64,000 bases of DNA, taken from assembly GCA_019054805.1 (NCBI GenBank), contig JAHQIY010000042.1, positions 248,001 to 312,000 on the forward strand, in the 5' to 3' direction. This document shows positions 35,364-45,694 of this stretch, one piece after another; position 1 is the first letter of the stretch; every line of letters begins with the position of its first letter. The stretch is from Brachionus manjavacas. Lineage: Eukaryota; Rotifera; Eurotatoria; Ploima; Brachionidae. Made by a program: the position numbers and the translations under genes. Below the pieces are notes generated by a model, which had not been told where the DNA came from, did not search any database, and was given only the letters and a program-made list of their open reading frames with translations.

Positions 35364-36599
35364 CTATTGCCCGATAATTATCTTGAGCTCATCGAACAGA
35401 ATATCCACTTCTTCTAATGTGTTGTAATGCATAAAGCCAATTCGCACTACACCACCACTCGCTTCTAAATCAAGCTGGCGAACCAGCCCAAGTGCGTAGA
35501 AATGTCCATTCCAAACACAGATATTTCTTTCTCCGAGCTTCTTAGCAATAAACTCAGGTGAATAGTTATCAAAAGTTAAGGCGAAGGTTGGCGTTCTTAG
35601 CTCGCTGTTAGCTTCCAACTTACCAAACAGATGCACGCCTTCGAGTTCAGATAACCGGCTAAGAAAACGTTCACTAATCGCTGACTCATGCTGATTAAAC
35701 TGCTTAAATGAGTCGACTAATCTTTCCCTAAGCGAAGCGTTGCTTTTACCCCACTGCGACAGATATTTCACAGCAGCAATTACGCCAGCTAAACCTTCAA
35801 AGCTTTGTGTACCCGTTTCGAAGCGCCCCGGACCTTCATCTTTTGCGGGTTCAACTTTGTAAGGTTTCAAACTCTGTAGCCATTTCGGCGCTACGTAGGC
35901 AATACCGACATGTGGACCAAAGAACTTGTAAGCAGAGCACGCTAAGAAATCACAGCCAAGCTTTTGCACGTCAACCAAATGATGCGGTGCATAGTGAACA
36001 GCGTCTACATAAACCTTAGCACCCACTCGATGCGCGGCTTCGACAACGCGTTGAACGTCAACAATTGAACCAGTTGTATTCGACGCATAGGTCAAAGCAA
36101 CAAGTACTGTCTTATCATTAATCAGCGAAAGTAAGTGTTCAATATCAAGACCACAGTCACTTTCGTCGACGCGAGCTTGATGAACAACCGCACTTTTATC
36201 TTCTGCGGCTTGTTGCCAGCTTGAGACATTCGAGTAATGGTCAAGAGCAGTAACAATCACTTCATCGCCGGCTTGCCAATCTCGGCTGATAGCTCTGCTC
36301 AACTGAAAGGTTAATGACGTCATATTTGCGCCAAACACTATGTTGCTGCTTGATTCTGCATTGACCAAGGCTTGAGCATGTTCACGTGCTTGCTTCATTA
36401 AATCAGTCGTTTGCTGACTCGAAAAGTAATGACCACCCAAGTTAGAGTTAAAGAAACCCAGATAAGCCTGCATCGCTTCAAGCACAGACTTTGGTACTTG
36501 AGAACCGCCAGGGCCATCTAAAAAGATAACTGGCAAATCATTATGTGTTTGACCAAGAGCGCTGAACTGCGCTCTTGCTAAATTAGGAGTGAAGCTCAT
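35364..36599 (-). CDS. Class-V PLP enzyme, cysteine desulfurase-like
   Basis: 411 residues of the fold-type I, class-V aminotransferase group. Motifs: VIFLDGPGGSQVP, SNTTGSIVDV, the PLP-binding DAVHYAPHHLVD and Schiff-base lysine in ACSAYKFFGPHVG, and RFETGTQSFEGLAG. It resembles the 'cysteine desulfurase-like' subfamily rather than true IscS/SufS, and I do not see a clear catalytic Cys loop. It overlaps the upstream 2OG-Fe dioxygenase gene by 17 bases, so it probably acts on the same substrate or its hydroxylated product. The last base is only about 10 bp from IS copy 2. Confidence 0.85.
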   Translation of the reverse strand: MSFTPNLARAQFSALGQTHNDLPVIFLDGPGGSQVPKSVLEAMQAYLGFFNSNLGGHYFSSQQTTDLMKQAREHAQALVNAESSSNIVFGANMTSLTFQLSRAISRDWQAGDEVIVTALDHYSNVSSWQQAAEDKSAVVHQARVDESDCGLDIEHLLSLINDKTVLVALTYASNTTGSIVDVQRVVEAAHRVGAKVYVDAVHYAPHHLVDVQKLGCDFLACSAYKFFGPHVGIAYVAPKWLQSLKPYKVEPAKDEGPGRFETGTQSFEGLAGVIAAVKYLSQWGKSNASLRERLVDSFKQFNQHESAISERFLSRLSELEGVHLFGKLEANSELRTPTFALTFDNYSPEFIAKKLGERNICVWNGHFYALGLVRQLDLEASGGVVRIGFMHYNTLEEVDILFDELKIIIGQ

Positions 36600-37239
36600 T
36601 CACGCTGTCCTTTGCGGTTAACACAAATACATCCATATGCCCCACTTCACCCTCAATAACCGAGCGAATTGGTGTCGCATTATGCCAAAGTTTGTCGTCA
36701 GCTAGCATGGCGACTTCACCACTATGCAAAGCTTTACGGAAGAATGGAGCTTCATTGAAGCTGCTGTAAACCATGATATCGCCACCCTCAATGTTGTGAC
36801 GCCCCATGCCTACTACTGCGAGATGTTCAAATCCATCTTGGTGAACACCTTCTGGAGCAACCTGAGTCTCGTCGTAAACAGCCGAGATACGAATTTGGTG
36901 AATCTCAATTTCATGACCATCAGTGAGATGATTAGATTGCGCAAATAGCTGACACATTTCGCGCATACCGTCACTATTCATGATCGGCTTTTCAATCGGT
37001 TCAAACTGGCGAACCACGTTACCCTGAAAGCGATTAATATCATCACTTTGAACGAACTCACTCTTATTTAAATCGACCACGTTGCCATCTTGCAATGTCA
37101 CTACGGAATAACGTCTTAAACGATACTGGCCATCAGCATGCTCGGTATGAGGCAGTTGAGTAAACGAAGGGGCCAGTTGTGAAATCGCAGCATCACTTAA
37201 CTTGGTCAGTTGTAGGGTAGTTTCGCGCTGATGTAACAT
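36583..37239 (-). CDS. 2OG-Fe(II) dioxygenase family protein (free amino-acid hydroxylase type)
   Basis: 218 residues from the third of three tandem ATGs; AAGGAG directly abuts the first (37245), so the third gives the proper six-base spacing. The iron facial triad is visible as HQD (His133, Asp135) and His186 in LWHNATPIR, whose Arg would bind 2-oxoglutarate. This layout matches the PF10014-type family, which includes bacterial L-isoleucine 4-dioxygenase. The substrate here is unknown; a free aliphatic amino acid is an inference. First gene of a two-gene operon with the PLP enzyme. Confidence 0.85.
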   Translation of the reverse strand: MLHQRETTLQLTKLSDAAISQLAPSFTQLPHTEHADGQYRLRRYSVVTLQDGNVVDLNKSEFVQSDDINRFQGNVVRQFEPIEKPIMNSDGMREMCQLFAQSNHLTDGHEIEIHQIRISAVYDETQVAPEGVHQDGFEHLAVVGMGRHNIEGGDIMVYSSFNEAPFFRKALHSGEVAMLADDKLWHNATPIRSVIEGEVGHMDVFVLTAKDSVNELHS

Positions 37240-37245
37240 CATCAT

Positions 37246-38600
<1,355 letters not shown>

Positions 38601-38627
38601 TATTTTTCATTTTTAGCTCAAAACCTT

Positions 38628-38661
38628 AAAGCCCTGCGGTATTCCCGCGGGGCTTTCTTTT
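38628..38661 (+). terminator. trxB terminator
   Basis: AAAGCCCTGCGG (38628-38639) pairs with CCGCGGGGCTTT (38645-38656; one G-U), followed by CTTTT. Confidence 0.88.
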
Positions 38662-38712
38662 GTATAATGCCCAGTTCTAAAACTTTATAATAATTCTCAT
38701 TAAGCCTTCACG

Positions 38713-40500
38713 ATGGATAAAAAGAAACAACGCAGCTTGAATCAATGGCTCAAGCAGCAAAGTAAGCTCGCCAAGCGCTGGCTTATGATTGCTGTCGGTC
38801 TAGGTGTTCTTTCAAGCATATTCCTTTTAGTTCAGGCCGCTCTGCTTGCAACAATATTGCACCAACTCATTATCGAACATGTCGATAAATATGAATTAGT
38901 CCCTTACTTCTTTGGTTTAGTTGCCGTTATCGGTGCTCGTGCTCTTTGTTCATGGGGTCGCGAAATCGCTGGTTATCGTTGTGGTGAACAGATTCGAGTT
39001 TATATTCGCCAACTTATTCTCGATAAACTGCGTGAACTTGGTCCTGCATACATCAAGGGAAAACCCGCAGGTGCTTGGGCTACCTTGTTGCTAGAACAAG
39101 TAGAAGATATGCACGACTTCTTTGCTCGTTACTTACCGCAAATGTCGCTTTCTGTCTTAGTGCCATTTGTCATCTTGATCGTTGTTTTCCCGGTCAACTG
39201 GGCAGCTGGTTTGATCTTCTTAATTACCGCGCCATTGGTTCCAATGTTTATGGCATTAGTGGGGATGAAAGCCGCTGACGCTAACCGAAAGAACTTTAAA
39301 GCCTTGCAACGTTTATCCGGTCACTTCTATGACCGCCTACAGTCAATGACAACCATCAGACTGTTTGACCGAACCGCAGCAGAGACGGAAGTGATGCGCG
39401 GCGCATCGGAAGTGTTTAGAGTGCGCACTATGGATGTACTCAAAATAGCGTTTCTCTCCTCTGCGGTACTTGAGTTCTTTACTTCTATCTCCATTGCATT
39501 AACAGCGGTTTACTTTGGTTTTGCTTTCATCGGAGAACTTAACTTCGGTGATTACGGTGCGGGTGTCACTCTGTTTGCAGGATTATTTATTCTGGTCTTA
39601 GCTCCAGAATTTTATCAGCCACTACGAGACTTAGGCACTTTCTACCATGCTAAACAGCAAGCGGTTGGCGCTGCTGAAAGCATTGTTGAGTTTATCGAGA
39701 CTGACGTAGAAACCGTTCGCTCAGGATCGACCAAGCTGGGCGACACAGACTCCATATCCATCACAGCAAAAGATCTCGAAGTATACTCTCCAGAAGGGCA
39801 GAAACTATTAGGGCCTGTAAGCTTTGAGCTTTCTTCTGCGCAAACCACAGCCTTAGTTGGCCCAAGCGGCGCAGGTAAAACGACCCTGATTAACGCAATT
39901 TTGGGTTTCTTACCTTACAAAGGGTCGCTGACGATTAACAACATTGAACGTACTGCGCTCGATCTTGAAAGTTGGCGCGAGAAAATCAGTTGGGTTGGTC
40001 AAAACCCACTGCTACTTCACGGCTCAATACGTGACAACATCACTCTGGGTAAAACCAACGTCAGTGACCAAGTCATCAATCAGGCGTTAGAAGAGTCGTT
40101 CTCAGCAGAATTCGTTAATCAACATGGTCTTGATTACGCTGTTTCCGACCGCTCTGGTGGTTTATCGGTAGGACAAGCGCAGCGCCTCGCTTTAGCGCGA
40201 GCTATGGTACAAAACGGCCACTTCTGGTTGCTTGATGAACCAACGGCAAGCTTGGATGCACGAAGTGAGCGTCTTGTGATGCAAGGTTTAGAAAACCAGA
40301 TCACAGGTAAAACCGCCTTGATGGTTACCCACCAGCTAACACCACTTAAAAATGTCGAACAGATCCTCGTCATGAAAGACGGTCAAATTGTTCAGTCTGG
40401 GCAATTTGAACATCTCGCTAACTGTGAAGGACTGTTCCAAGAAATGCTCTCAGCTAACCAAGCACTTAACCAAACCAATAAGGGGAACCTAGATGCGTGA
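38713..40500 (+). CDS. cydD: Heterodimeric ABC exporter subunit CydD
   Basis: 595 residues. Six TM helices followed by an ATPase domain with Walker A VGPSGAGKTTLIN, signature SGGLSVGQAQRLALARA and Walker B FWLLDEPTASLD. CydDC exports glutathione and cysteine to the periplasm and is required for cytochrome bd assembly. It overlaps cydC by 8 bases. Confidence 0.95.
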   Translation: MDKKKQRSLNQWLKQQSKLAKRWLMIAVGLGVLSSIFLLVQAALLATILHQLIIEHVDKYELVPYFFGLVAVIGARALCSWGREIAGYRCGEQIRVYIRQLILDKLRELGPAYIKGKPAGAWATLLLEQVEDMHDFFARYLPQMSLSVLVPFVILIVVFPVNWAAGLIFLITAPLVPMFMALVGMKAADANRKNFKALQRLSGHFYDRLQSMTTIRLFDRTAAETEVMRGASEVFRVRTMDVLKIAFLSSAVLEFFTSISIALTAVYFGFAFIGELNFGDYGAGVTLFAGLFILVLAPEFYQPLRDLGTFYHAKQQAVGAAESIVEFIETDVETVRSGSTKLGDTDSISITAKDLEVYSPEGQKLLGPVSFELSSAQTTALVGPSGAGKTTLINAILGFLPYKGSLTINNIERTALDLESWREKISWVGQNPLLLHGSIRDNITLGKTNVSDQVINQALEESFSAEFVNQHGLDYAVSDRSGGLSVGQAQRLALARAMVQNGHFWLLDEPTASLDARSERLVMQGLENQITGKTALMVTHQLTPLKNVEQILVMKDGQIVQSGQFEHLANCEGLFQEMLSANQALNQTNKGNLDA

Positions 40501-42214
40501 ATTACTTCCCTACCTAAAACTGTATAAGAAGCACTGGTTTGGTCTTTCACTCGGTATGCTATTGGCGTTTCTAACCTTAGCTGCTTCCATTGGTCTTTTG
40601 ACCTTATCAGGTTGGTTCTTATCAGCAGCAGCGGTTGCAGGTCTCACCATCGCAAGAGAAACCTTTAACTACATGCTGCCAGGCGCGTTTGTGCGTGGAT
40701 TTGCCATGGGCCGAACTGCCGGACGTTGGGGTGAGCGTGTGGTTAGCCATAACGCCACTTTCAAGCTGCTTACTGATCTACGAATCTTTTTCTTTTCTAA
40801 GCTAGCACCGCTGATTCCCGGTCGCGTATCTAACCTTCGTGACGCCGATTTACTCAACCGCCTCGTAGCCGACATTGATGCTATGGACCATGTCTACCTA
40901 AGACTGGTCAGCCCAATGGTTGTCGGTACGTTAGGTATCTTAGGTCTTACTGGTCTTATTAGCTGGTTCGATGCAGAGCTAGGCTTAACATTAGGCGCTA
41001 TTCTGTTCGCAATACTGCTGACGTGGCCTTTACTGTTTTATAAACTGGGTAAGCGCAACGGTGGTGAGCTCACTCAAAACAAAGCCGATTTGCGTATCGC
41101 TACCCTAGATTGGTTACAGGGCTACAGCGAACTCACACTATTTGGTGCAGAAGAACGCTACCGCAATGCAATCCTAGATACACAGCAAAAGCTACTAAAG
41201 AATCAGTTCTTTAATGCTCACTTTTCTGGATTGGCACAAGCCTTACTGCTATTGGCTAACGGCTGGACGATTGTGCTCATGCTATGGCTGGCAGCGGACG
41301 GTGTCGGTGGTAACACGCCAGATCCTATGATCGCTCTGGTTGCGTTTGCTACAATGGCGAGTGTTGAGCTGTTAATGCCAATTGCTGGTGCATTCCAACA
41401 CCTAGGCCAGACACTGACTTCAGCTCGCAGGCTCAACGACATTACTCAATCTGAGCCAGATGTCTGTTTCCCAGAGAAAGAGACAGAACATGAGCAGCAG
41501 TTCTCAATCGAGTATAAAGGGGTCTCTTTCCACTACCCTGATGCGAACAACGATGTCATTAAAAACATCGAGTTAGCGATTCCAGCTCAACATAGAATTG
41601 CGATTGTCGGTCAAACTGGCTCTGGCAAATCGACCCTGCTACAGTTGCTCAACCGCTATTGGGATGTTCAACAAGGCTCCATCGAGATTGCGGGCAAGCC
41701 AATCCAAGAATGGAGCGAAAGTCAGCTTCGCCAAGCCATTAGCGTTGTGAGTCAACGTGTCGATATTCTTAATGGTTCACTGCGTGACAACCTAGTCATG
41801 GCGAAACCGCAAGCAGAAGACGATGAGCTTGCTCAGGTGCTGTCTAAAGTCGGGTTGGCTAAACTTCTCGACGAAACAGGCTTAGACACATGGCTTGGCG
41901 ACGGTGGTCGACAGCTGTCTGGTGGTGAAAAGCGCCGAATTGGCATCGCACGCGCCCTACTACACAATGCGCCAATTCTGTTACTTGATGAACCTACTGA
42001 AGGTTTAGATAAGCAGACAGAGCAGCAAATCGTGCAATTGTTCGAGCAGCATTTCGTCGGTAAAACAGTGGTGTTTATTACCCACCGTTTGGTTGACTTA
42101 GATAAGATGGATTCGATTTGTTTAATCGAGCAAGGTGAGATTGTTGAGCATGGCACTCATCAACAATTGATAGAGCAGCAAGGTCGCTACTTCGCGCTCA
42201 ATCAAACACTTTAA
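40493..42214 (+). CDS. cydC: Heterodimeric ABC exporter subunit CydC
   Basis: 573 residues. TM domain beginning RELLPYLKLYKKHWFGL, then an ATPase with Walker A VGQTGSGKSTLLQ, signature LSGGEKRRIGIARALL and Walker B ILLLDEPTEGLD. Forms the exporter with CydD. Translationally coupled through an 8-base overlap. Confidence 0.95.
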   Translation: MRELLPYLKLYKKHWFGLSLGMLLAFLTLAASIGLLTLSGWFLSAAAVAGLTIARETFNYMLPGAFVRGFAMGRTAGRWGERVVSHNATFKLLTDLRIFFFSKLAPLIPGRVSNLRDADLLNRLVADIDAMDHVYLRLVSPMVVGTLGILGLTGLISWFDAELGLTLGAILFAILLTWPLLFYKLGKRNGGELTQNKADLRIATLDWLQGYSELTLFGAEERYRNAILDTQQKLLKNQFFNAHFSGLAQALLLLANGWTIVLMLWLAADGVGGNTPDPMIALVAFATMASVELLMPIAGAFQHLGQTLTSARRLNDITQSEPDVCFPEKETEHEQQFSIEYKGVSFHYPDANNDVIKNIELAIPAQHRIAIVGQTGSGKSTLLQLLNRYWDVQQGSIEIAGKPIQEWSESQLRQAISVVSQRVDILNGSLRDNLVMAKPQAEDDELAQVLSKVGLAKLLDETGLDTWLGDGGRQLSGGEKRRIGIARALLHNAPILLLDEPTEGLDKQTEQQIVQLFEQHFVGKTVVFITHRLVDLDKMDSICLIEQGEIVEHGTHQQLIEQQGRYFALNQTL

Positions 42215-42232
42215 TATATAAATATCTTAAAT

Positions 42233-42272
42233 TAGCCCCGGCCTACAAATACCGTAAGCTGGGGCTTTTTGT
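42233..42272 (+). terminator. cydC terminator
   Basis: AGCCCCGGC...TAC (42234-42246) pairs imperfectly with GTA...GCTGGGGCT (42255-42267), followed by five T. A foldback repeat begins immediately after. Confidence 0.75.
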
Positions 42273-42276
42273 ATAC

Positions 42277-42446
42277 TTATACCAATCGGGATGAATAGCT
42301 GATCAGATAATTGCGCAGGAAAAATCGCTTAGAGCAAGGCATAGATTGCAGCTAGCTAGTTGACCTACCTACAAAATCTATAACGCAGCTATCAGCGATT
42401 TTAGCCAGCAAGAATGACCAGATATTTATTCTGGTTGGTATTATAT
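42277..42446. repeat. Foldback (MITE-like) repeat with TATACCAA-type ends
   Basis: About 170 bp that reads as a long imperfect palindrome. Left arm TTATACCAATC...AAAATCGCTTAGAGC...TAGATT matches the reverse complement of the right arm ATAATACCAACC...AAAATCGCTGATAGC...TAGATT over most of its length. No ORF. Short palindromic elements with ATACCAA ends are dispersed in many Vibrio genomes; this resembles one. No other copy seen in this window. Confidence 0.65.
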
Positions 42447-42469
42447 AAAAGGTGTTTTTGGAATGACTT

Positions 42470-42679
42470 ATGGCAGCTCAACGTGCGCAACCTTCAAATT
42501 ACTCTATTCCTAACCCCTGCATCCGTCACTGCTGCTTAGATAAGGATGACATTTGCTTGGGTTGCTATCGTTCGTTGGATGAAATCTTAAGATGGTCACA
42601 GTCAACCAATGAGCAAAAACAGAACATTCTTGATGTGTGTGCTCAGCGTAAATCTGAGCGAAAGGGTCGTTGGAGTTAA
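42470..42679 (+). CDS. DUF1289 family protein
   Basis: 69 residues. The DUF1289 Cys motif is present: PCIRHCCLDKDDICLGCYRSLDEI followed by W, consistent with a small metal-binding domain. Start ATG at 42470 with GGA seven bases upstream; an out-of-frame ATG lies at 42463. Function unknown. Confidence 0.88.
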   Translation: MAAQRAQPSNYSIPNPCIRHCCLDKDDICLGCYRSLDEILRWSQSTNEQKQNILDVCAQRKSERKGRWS

Positions 42680-42693
42680 GAGCAGCTCAAAAC

Positions 42694-42722
42694 AAAAAAA
42701 GCAGCCAACTGGCTGCTTTTTA
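42694..42722. terminator. Bidirectional terminator between DUF1289 gene and rluB
   Basis: AAAAAGCAGCC (42696-42706) pairs with GGCTGCTTTTT (42711-42721) around AACT. Confidence 0.9.
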
Positions 42723-42739
42723 AATCACTATGCTTTTGC

Positions 42740-43678
42740 TTAACGCTGCTTATTGCGCGCATTCGGCTGGCCTGCGCCTTTCTTTGGCTTACGGCGTGAT
42801 GGGTTGTTGCTACGACCACCACCACTGTTTACGCGTTCTTCGTGACGTTTAACTGCACGGCGAATCTTTTGGCTACGTGAACGTTCGCGTTTGCGAGATG
42901 AGTTTGCTTTATTTTCATCAAGCAATGTCTCTTTCTCTGGACGAAGCTCTACTAGCTCACGCAAGTAGTTAACCTCTTTAAGGTCGAGTTCCATCCATCC
43001 ACCGCGAGGCAGTTTCTTGTCTAGGTAAATGTCACCGTAACGTACACGTTTCAAGCGACTAACCGTGGTATCTTGAGATTCCCACAAGCGACGAACCTCA
43101 CGGTTACGGCCTTCGTTAATCGCAACGTAGAAAGTGTGGTTCATACCATCACCACCCGCGTAGACAACGTCTTCGAAGCGAGCCATACCGTCTTCAAGTT
43201 CAACGCCACGAACTAGGTTCTTCACCTTCTGTTCCGTCACTTCACCAAATACACGTACTAGGTATTCACGTTCTACTTGACGGCTTGGGTGCATCAAACG
43301 GTTAGCTAATTCACCGTCAGTGGTAAATAGCAGTAGGCCCGAAGTGTTCGCATCAAGACGGCCAACTGAAATCCAACGAGAACCGCGGATTTTTGGCAGA
43401 CGATCAAAAACAGTACGACGACCTTCTGGATCATGACGAGTACACAGTTCACCTTCAGGCTTGTAGTACGCTAATACGCGACAAATCACTTCTTCCTGCG
43501 CTTTAGCAGAAACAGTGTGTCCGTCGATACGCACAACTGCATTTTCGTCTTCTAGTCGTTCGCCAAGTTTAGCAACGATACCGTTCACGCTCACACGACC
43601 CGCTTTAATCAAAGCTTCTAGTTCGCGTCGAGAGCCATGACCAGCTCGAGCCAATACTTTCTGTAGTTTTTCGTTCAT
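42740..43678 (-). CDS. rluB: 23S rRNA pseudouridine-2605 synthase
   Basis: 312 residues. N-terminal S4 RNA-binding domain ([22 protein letters not shown]), catalytic domain with the nucleophilic Asp in [17 protein letters not shown], and a basic C-terminal tail ([18 protein letters not shown]) typical of RluB. Located near the divergent trp operon as in enterobacteria (rnm-yciO-...-rluB). Confidence 0.95.
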   Translation of the reverse strand: MNEKLQKVLARAGHGSRRELEALIKAGRVSVNGIVAKLGERLEDENAVVRIDGHTVSAKAQEEVICRVLAYYKPEGELCTRHDPEGRRTVFDRLPKIRGSRWISVGRLDANTSGLLLFTTDGELANRLMHPSRQVEREYLVRVFGEVTEQKVKNLVRGVELEDGMARFEDVVYAGGDGMNHTFYVAINEGRNREVRRLWESQDTTVSRLKRVRYGDIYLDKKLPRGGWMELDLKEVNYLRELVELRPEKETLLDENKANSSRKRERSRSQKIRRAVKRHEERVNSGGGRSNNPSRRKPKKGAGQPNARNKQR

Positions 43679-43784
43679 TTATCTACCTATGTGTCGTCTT
43701 CTCAGACGTCGAATAAACAAGTGCGACCCAAAATCGCGGTCGCACATTATCGCAAAAAGTGTGGTGAAAATCACGCACTTTTGA

Positions 43785-44405
43785 CTATTCGAATGGAGCA
43801 GGATCACCTGAACCAACACGGGCAATGATTGGTTCATCATTACTGAAATCAACCACTGTCGTTGGTTGCTCGCCTAGATAACCACCATTAAGAATACAAT
43901 CAACCGCATGCTCTAGTTTGTCACGAATGTCCTCAGGGTCAGATTCGGTCATATCGTTACCCGGTAAGATAAGCGATGTTGACATCAGCGGCTCGCCAAG
44001 CGCTTCGAGTAAGTCGAGAGCAATTTGGTTGTCTGGCACGCGAATACCAATCGTCTTACGCTTGGCGTTCATTAAGCGACGCGGCACTTCCTTAGTCCCT
44101 TTAAAAATAAAGGTGTATGGGCCAGGCGTATTGTTCTTCAGCAGACGAAATGCCGTATTATCCACACGAGCATAAAGAGAGAGCTCAGATAAATCTCGAC
44201 ACAACAAAGTAAAGTTGTGCTTATCATCTAAACGACGAATCTGACAGATACGCTCCAGTGCCTGTTTATTTTCAAGCTGACAACCCAATGCGTAGCCCGA
44301 ATCCGTAGGGTAAATCACTACCCCACCATTACGAATGATTGCTACAGCTTGATTGATCAAGCGAGCCTGAGGGTTTTCTGGGTGTACGTAAAAAAACTGG
44401 CTCAT
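43785..44405 (-). CDS. yciO: YrdC/Sua5-like protein YciO
   Basis: 206 residues, equal to E. coli YciO. Sua5/YrdC/YciO nucleotide-binding fold with GGVVIYPTDSGYALGCQ and the GPYTFIFKGTKEVPRR segment. YciO is a paralogue of the threonylcarbamoyl-AMP synthases; its own role is less settled. 36 bases downstream of rnm on the same strand, so co-transcribed. Confidence 0.92.
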   Translation of the reverse strand: MSQFFYVHPENPQARLINQAVAIIRNGGVVIYPTDSGYALGCQLENKQALERICQIRRLDDKHNFTLLCRDLSELSLYARVDNTAFRLLKNNTPGPYTFIFKGTKEVPRRLMNAKRKTIGIRVPDNQIALDLLEALGEPLMSTSLILPGNDMTESDPEDIRDKLEHAVDCILNGGYLGEQPTTVVDFSNDEPIIARVGSGDPAPFE

Positions 44406-44441
44406 TGTAATTCCTCATTATCGAGTCTCACGACTCTATAG

Positions 44442-45308
44442 TTAATTGGTATTGATTGGTTCTGACTTTGAAGGCTCAATACCCCAATCTTTCCATACAG
44501 GTTCAACGCCCGATGGAAGCCATAAATTTCGTCCTAACTCCATCCAAGGTGAAGGATAATGAAAGTCGCTGCCTTGAGAGGCTAATAGATTGTATTGTAT
44601 AGCATAATCCGCCAAGTTGCGTCTTTCTTGTTGCCCTTGTTGAGGTTGAGCAACTTCCATCGCATCTCCTCCTGCTTCAACAAACGCACTGATTAGCCGT
44701 TTTATCCATTTAGCGGTTAGATCATAGCGCCCTGGGTGAGCCAGTACAGCCTGCCCACCAGCGGCATGAATTGCTTCAATCGCTTCTTTCATTGTGTACC
44801 AGTTTGGCGGCACATAACCCGGATTATTGCGCGTTAGGTATTTCTTAAACACTTGCTGCATCGTTTTCGCATAGCCGTTATCGACCAGCCATTTAGCGAA
44901 ATGCGCTCGGGTGATTGGCGCGTCACCAGCAATTACTTTTACATCTTCGAGCACACCTTCTTGAGTTGCTTTTTCAAGGCGATGAGCAATCATTTCAGCG
45001 CGTGCTACTCGATGGTTTTTCTGTTTTACGATCAGTTCATTGAGTGCTTGAGACTCTGGGTCGATATTCAAACCTACAATGTGAATATCTTTATTCTGCC
45101 AAACGGTAGAAATTTCAATTCCGTTGATGATCTTCAAAGGCAGATTATTGTCTTGGACATATTGATGCGCGGTCGATAATGCGTCGACAGTATCATGATC
45201 GGTGATCGCTAATACATCAAGCTGAAAGCCAAGGGCTCTATCTATTAATTCATGTGGAGGCAGTCTTCCATCTGAGGCGGTCGTATGACTGTGTAAATCA
45301 ATTCTCAT
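44442..45308 (-). CDS. rnm: PHP-domain 5'-3' exoribonuclease (RNase AM, YciV)
   Basis: 288 residues with a PHP metallo-hydrolase fold: [40 protein letters not shown] and ASQGSDFH supply metal-binding His and Asp residues. In E. coli this enzyme trims 5' ends of 5S/16S/23S rRNA and degrades 3',5'-pAp. Divergent from the trp operon, as in E. coli. Confidence 0.92.
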   Translation of the reverse strand: MRIDLHSHTTASDGRLPPHELIDRALGFQLDVLAITDHDTVDALSTAHQYVQDNNLPLKIINGIEISTVWQNKDIHIVGLNIDPESQALNELIVKQKNHRVARAEMIAHRLEKATQEGVLEDVKVIAGDAPITRAHFAKWLVDNGYAKTMQQVFKKYLTRNNPGYVPPNWYTMKEAIEAIHAAGGQAVLAHPGRYDLTAKWIKRLISAFVEAGGDAMEVAQPQQGQQERRNLADYAIQYNLLASQGSDFHYPSPWMELGRNLWLPSGVEPVWKDWGIEPSKSEPINTN

Positions 45309-45324
45309 AATTTTGTTTTTTTAG

Positions 45325-45358
45325 TTGACTTTTTACCTCTGCACCAGTTAACTAGTAC
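45325..45358 (+). promoter_or_regulatory. trp promoter and TrpR operator
   Basis: TTGACT (45325-45330), a 17-base spacer and TTAACT (45348-45353). The operator ACCAGTTAACTAGTAC (45343-45358) overlaps the -10 and closely matches the TrpR consensus palindrome around GTTAAC, as in E. coli. Confidence 0.85.
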
Positions 45359-45390
45359 ACAAATACGAAGTACCTGACTTAAGGCTCACT

Positions 45391-45516
45391 ATGTTACAAG
45401 ACATTAACCAAAACCATAAAGCAAAAGTTGCTGCTGGCACTATGAATAATAGTTCAGCTGATCTTGCTTGGTGGCGCACTTGGACAAGTTCTTGGTGGGC
45501 TAACGTGTACTTCTAA
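45391..45516 (+). CDS. trpL: trp operon leader peptide
   Basis: A 41-codon ORF with five Trp codons near its end: WWRTW then SSWWANVYF. Ribosome stalling at these codons when Trp-tRNA is scarce would favour the antiterminator. An attenuator hairpin follows 21 bases after the stop. It is longer than the 14-residue E. coli TrpL but in line with Vibrio-type leaders. Confidence 0.92.
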   Translation: MLQDINQNHKAKVAAGTMNNSSADLAWWRTWTSSWWANVYF

Positions 45517-45536
45517 TTCATAGAATTCAAGTTTCG

Positions 45537-45564
45537 AAAGCCCGCTACTAAAGCGGGCTTTTTT
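45537..45564 (+). terminator. trp attenuator
   Basis: AAAGCCCGCT (45537-45546) pairs perfectly with AGCGGGCTTT (45552-45561), followed by T residues; located between trpL and trpE. Confidence 0.92.
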
Positions 45565-45694
45565 GTTTTGTAATCTGTCTCACATCTAAGTGCTTAAACA
45601 ATCGTCAAATTTAACCAAAACCTGATTGGGTGACCGTTTGCTTTATGCGACTATGTACGGCAGGAAGTAGAAATTTTAGAGAAAAGGAGGTCTT

